From the NCBI RefSeq assembly GCF_052857255.1, contig NC_135497.1:195830006-195894005 (forward strand): a DNA stretch of 64,000 nucleotides. Reading direction: 5' to 3'. Shown in pieces: positions 60,405 through 64,000 of the stretch. Under the pieces are notes generated by a model. It was not told the DNA's origin. It saw only the letters and a list, made by a program, of their open reading frames with translations, and made no database searches. Each line of letters opens with the position of its first letter. Positions within the stretch are counted from its first letter, which is position 1. The DNA is from Amblyomma americanum (taxonomy: Eukaryota > Arthropoda > Arachnida > Ixodida > Ixodidae). The position numbers and the translations under genes were made by a program.

Positions 60405-60600
60405 TAGCCTTGGTCTATTTATTTGCTCGAGGTAGAGCACCCTCCTCGGCTTCGGGAGGTGATGGGTTCGACTGCCGCTGCCGGTCGGTTACCCCTCGGT
60501 TTCTTCAAATTGGCACAAGCTTATTCCCCGGCCTGAAGCTCGGTTTTCCACGGTGGATGGCTTGGTAAAGGAGCCTCTAACCCCGTAGATAGAATAGAAC
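60405..60600 (+). mobile_element. tRNA-headed SINE, third type
   Basis: GAGGTAGAGCACCCTCCTCG (A-box region) and GATGGGTTCGACTGCC (B box) form the head. The body is CGGTCGGTTACCCCTCGGTT, AATTGGCACAAGCTTATTCC and CGGTTTTCCACGGTGGATGG. It ends near AGATAGAATAGAACTGG. Head and body differ from the Ruka-like copies. Confidence 0.6.
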
Positions 60601-60734
60601 TGGCAGAGTTGTCGAAATTAATCAATAAGCGTGAGGTAACAAGGAAGTATACATCATGCAGGGTATCGAGAATGCTCTAAAGAACGGTGGTAGCCTAAAA
60701 GCGGTGAAGAGTAAACTAGGGAGTGGATTACAGA

Positions 60735-61680
60735 AACAGATCACAAATTGAGCAATAACACCAAAATGCAAACAGAACACGAGCAGCAGGAAGTGACATG
60801 AAAATGCAGAAAACAAGCTAACAAAACAAGATACCAAAAAGCTAACAATGGTCACTTATCAGTAGAAGAGACCATGTTCCCGAAGCTGGTAAGCTGTTCC
60901 AATCACTGATGGCTTGCGGAAAGTAAGAGTGCTAAATTAAGTTGGTCTTTGCAAAGTACGGTGCCTGAGTAAGGGGGTGGGAGTGTCGAATTCGTCTGGT
61001 ATTCTGTAGTATTAGATACGGTGAAGACATTATTCCCAGTTTATGGTGAAATAACAAAAATAAAAAAATCCAAGTGAAGAAACTTGCACCGGGACTGAAG
61101 AGTATTAAATTCGACTGCATTTATGCAGAAACTGAAATAGTTCGATTGTACTGCGAAAACATGAATCGCACAGCTTTCCTTTGGATCCGGTCAATTCCGT
61201 TTACGTTAGTGACAGTATACGGGTCCCATACAATGCAGCGTATTCCAATTTATTCCTCATGAAGGTTTCGTATGCAAGTCTCTTAGCCTGAAGTGGCGTA
61301 TCTTTTAGTTTATGGCGCAACAAAGTTTTCGTAAGGCAGCCGAGCAAGTGTTAGAAATGTGCGTCCTCCAGCTTAAGTTGTTTGTTACCGTAACACCGAG
61401 ATATTTATTTTGATTTACTTCAGTAATTTCCCCTGAGTCCAGAAAAAAGAGCATTTAAATGGATTACGTTTTCTTGAAACACGTAGCAGGACAATCTTTT
61501 TAAAGTTAAGTTTCATGCCCCATCGATTACACCATGCGTGGATATTATTAAGGGATATGTTTGGTATTGCCTGCTTGTGAGCTGACCGGATCTCACTGAA
61601 TATAATACAGTCATCAGCATACATAAGGATCTGTGCAGGTTCATTAAGCACATCGACAATATCGTTGTAGGCCTAGGTAA
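60735..61680 (-). mobile_element. CR1/jockey-like LINE fragment nested in the RTE copy
   Basis: The minus strand reads NEPAQILMYADDCIIFSEIR (RT catalytic YADD near 61620), then NIHAWCNRWGMKLNFKKIV. Further down come SPYLILQNTRRIRHSHPLTQ and APYFAKTNLI (60960-61020), the C-terminal region of this LINE type, and an AT-rich 3' UTR. Intermediate sequence is degenerate. It separates two consecutive segments of the RTE frame, so it inserted later. Confidence 0.75.
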
Positions 61681-62210
61681 AGGTCAGTTGTACGCGCGAC
61701 GGAACTATGATGGCAGTGTCATTACCAATATGGATAAGGATAGTCATGGTAGCCGAAAAATTCTACCCAGACCTATACAGTATATAGCCAAAATACTCAG
61801 GACGACGATGGCAGAGGCAGCAATCCTGCTGGAAAAGAAAGAGGAAACAAAGAACGCCTTAGAACCAATGGAAAAGGGGAAAGTAGCTGGTGAGGATCAC
61901 CCAACAGCAATCTCTCGAAGGACGGTGAGGGGATTATGGTAGAAAAAGTGTCCATTCTCTATACGCAATGCCTCGTGACCTCGAGCGTAGAATGGCGCTA
62001 GCATTATCTTAATCCAGAAGAAAAGGGACGTCAAGGATCAAGGACTTGCAAAATTACAGACCGATCAACTTACTGTCCGTTGCTTACAAGGTATTTACAA
62101 AGATAATCACTAATGGAATCAGAGCAACCTTAGACTTCAATCAATCGAAGGACCAGGCTGGCTTACGCAAAGGATACTCGATAATAGACTATAGTCCAAC
62201 CATCAAGCGC

Positions 62211-62480
62211 ACCATAGTCACACCATCAATCAGCATTTGACCCATTCGTAACCTCAGCAGCCCTGCAGGCATTACGGAACCAAGATGGGGAAGAGGCATA
62301 TTGCCAGGTGGCGCTGAGGCAAAAAGACGTTGACGCTGGTGGCGCGCGGACTGAAGGACGTTGAAGTTCGCCGTCTCTCCCACCGAAGGACGTGCTGCCG
62401 AGCCCTCTCTTGCCGGGTCCCTGTCTTGTCACCAACACCGTGACAATATGTAAAAGTACCGGAGAATACTTTCAGTGGCT
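62211..62480. repeat. Insert of unknown origin within the RTE copy
   Basis: 270 bp of GC-richer sequence replaces the RT segment expected between GYSIIDYSPTIK and VVLHRESNKIP. It holds CACACCATCAATCAGCATTTG and CTTGTCACCAACACCGTGAC. I do not recognise it. It may be an insertion with loss of the target sequence. Confidence 0.45.
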
Positions 62481-62872
62481 GCACAGCCGCTGTAGTCCTC
62501 CATAGAGAAAGTAATAAAATCCCCCAGGCCGTTAAGGAAGGGTGTCAGGCAGGGGGACCCAATCTCTCCAGTATTACAGGACGTATCCAGAGACCTGGAT
62601 TGGGGAGAGTTAGGAATAAGAGTTAATGGAAATACCTTAGTAATCTGCAATTTACTGATGGCATTGCCTTGCTAGGTAACTCAGGAGCCGAAATGCAAAG
62701 CATGATCGGGGACCTGCACAGGGAAAGCAGAATGGCGGGTCTAAAAATTAACACGCAGAAAACTTAATTTTCAACAGTCTCGGAATAAAACAGCAGTTTA
62801 CGATAGGTAGCGAGCATACTGTAATTAGTAATGGAACACATAGTTGGAGTAGTTGGGCTGATGATGATTATT

Positions 62873-64000
62873 AAATTTAATTTGCTTACAGGACGTAATT
62901 ACTGCTGTTTATCGTGAGCACTTAAACCAAGGGGAAAAATGCGCGCGCGCTTTTATCTAAGGTCGATAAATCTAAGCAAATACAGTCCAGCCCACGGCTG
63001 CATTTATAACGAATGCTCGCTTATTACGAACGAATGTGGTACGTGCTACCGTCTAAATATGCGTTAGGGCACGGCGTCTACGATACAACGAACAACTGTG
63101 GGCGTACCACTCGGTTAAAGCGAACGAGCAGGCACCGTAAACGCCCCCCCCCCCCCTCCCCCCAGGCGAAAATTTCGCGCTTCCCGCAAACGCGCTTGTC
63201 GAAGACCGTCTCAGTCCTCGTGATAGTCCTGTCCCTTCCCCCGGAAAGAAGATGGCGAACCCGCCTGCCACCTGTTTCGGTTGGCAGGCGGCAAAGTGGA
63301 GAGAGGGAAATCCTCTCTCTCCATGTTCTGGGGCAGAGGAGGTTGAGGGGAAGAGGGAAGAGAGCGGAAGGCTACGCGTTCGCCTCGCCTGCAGGAGGTG
63401 ATTGGTTGGAAACCCATCACCGAAACCCACCACGGAAACGCTCTGCAAAGTATCACTGCAGTCCTGGGCAAGTCCGGATTCACCTCAGGCTGTCTGACTT
63501 CGAGAGAGATAGAGAGAAAAAAAAAACGGAATATGTCTGTGAAGAGTTCTTTGCTTTCACACGAGAACTAACACTCAAACATTCGCGTTACACACTCGCA
63601 ACCGTCCCATTATTGTTATTTTTTTGCTGTTTTTAGACGAGCGTGCCAGTAGGCATAAATTTAGAAGGGGAGGGGGGGAGGGGGATGATGTGCAACATAT
63701 GTTCGGCGACACAGCGAAATATAATAGGAGGTGTGCTGCTCGCTCTCAACAACTGTGCTGCACGCCGGTACTGCCTTCAATGACTGCTGACACCACGCTC
63801 TTCTGCCACCGGGTGCGAAGGCTCGTCGTCGAACGCATGCTGACAGCGACTGACAGAGGAAGTGTCGACGCCCTGGTTCGGATCTCTTTTTTTTTTTTTT
63901 TGCTCCCGTGGTAATGATTAAGGCTGTGAGCATGCGTTACGAATTGCTTCTGTAAAGCAGGGTTTATGGGCCCAGGAAGCACACATGAAGCTGTTGAACA
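62873..64000. other. Intergenic to window end, no gene supported
   Basis: It contains a poly-C run at 63146-63158 and poly-A/T runs. A 49-codon frame starts at an ATG in good context (AAGATGGCG, 63251). It is embedded in two inverted repeats, GCCTGCCA/TGGCAGGC and GGAGAGAGG/CCTCTCTCC, and is unlikely to be a gene. Confidence 0.35.

Larger units (their letters stand above)
60610..62872 (+). mobile_element. RTE-type LINE, interrupted and decayed
   Basis: Pieces in order on the plus strand: IENALKNGGSLKAVKS (60664-60710), then a nested insertion. Next come GSVITNMDKDSHG and MEKGKVAGEDHPTAI (61700-61920), NYRPINLLSVAYKVFTKII (62052), LDFNQSKDQAGLRKGYSIID, a second break at about 62210-62480, the VVLH..SNKIPQAVKEG..AG region (62490), FTDGIALLGNSGAEMQSM and LHRESRMAGLKINTQKT (62720). 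The 3' end is TGGGCTGATGATGATTATTA, the short-repeat tail usual for RTE elements. Same family as the antisense fragment at 35570-36545. Confidence 0.8.

Overview
This is nuclear DNA from an arthropod, most likely a hard tick (Ixodidae). The support is spliced genes with GT/AG introns, very long introns, and a dense repeat load. The repeats include tRNA-headed SINEs resembling the tick 'Ruka' type, I-, RTE- and CR1/jockey-like LINEs, a GIY-YIG Penelope-like element and THAP-domain P-element transposases. There is no bacterial operon structure. I recognise no CRISPR array, rRNA gene or functional tRNA gene. The species assignment is inference from repeat families recalled from knowledge; no search was run.

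Layout. At 2.4-11.1 kb on the minus strand lie four exons of the 5' part of a HERC4/HERC3-like E3 ubiquitin ligase. They encode five RCC1 repeats, joined in phase to 298 residues. The remaining RCC1 blades and the HECT domain must lie left of the window or in exons I could not see. Its introns hold a 237-bp MITE and a 1.69-kb pogo-type DNA transposon with intact ends. From 12.5 to 24.8 kb there is repeat DNA: a 1.16-kb TIR element, a 67-nt-arm foldback built from Penelope-like termini, several LINE 3' ends, SINEs, a GC-rich block bounded by related ~84-bp repeats and poly-G tracts, a P-element tail fragment, a probable solo LTR, and an 8.6-copy array of a 130-bp satellite.

From 25.3 to 29.1 kb is a nearly complete four-exon, three-intron P-element transposase pseudogene. 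At 31.3-33.8 kb is an I-like LINE whose RT-RNase H frame carries only one stop codon. SINE pieces and an antisense RTE fragment follow (34.0-36.6 kb), then a second, more decayed P-element-like gene (37.6-40.2 kb), a LINE RNase H tail (42.1-43.2 kb) and a (TG)n tract of more than 160 bp.

The second host gene is on the minus strand. A five-codon first exon at 52.7 kb, with a TATA-like box in a GC-rich island, splices in phase across about 6.4 kb to the main exon at 45.7-46.3 kb. It encodes a secreted Gly/Gln-rich protein of about 185 residues. The intron holds three LINE tails. The right end contains a full-length SINE, a head-to-head inverted pair of Penelope-like elements (57.2-59.7 kb), and an RTE element broken by a nested CR1/jockey-like LINE (60.6-62.9 kb).

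Only two host genes are supported. Almost everything else is mobile DNA or its relics, and most long open frames are chance or antisense frames within it.
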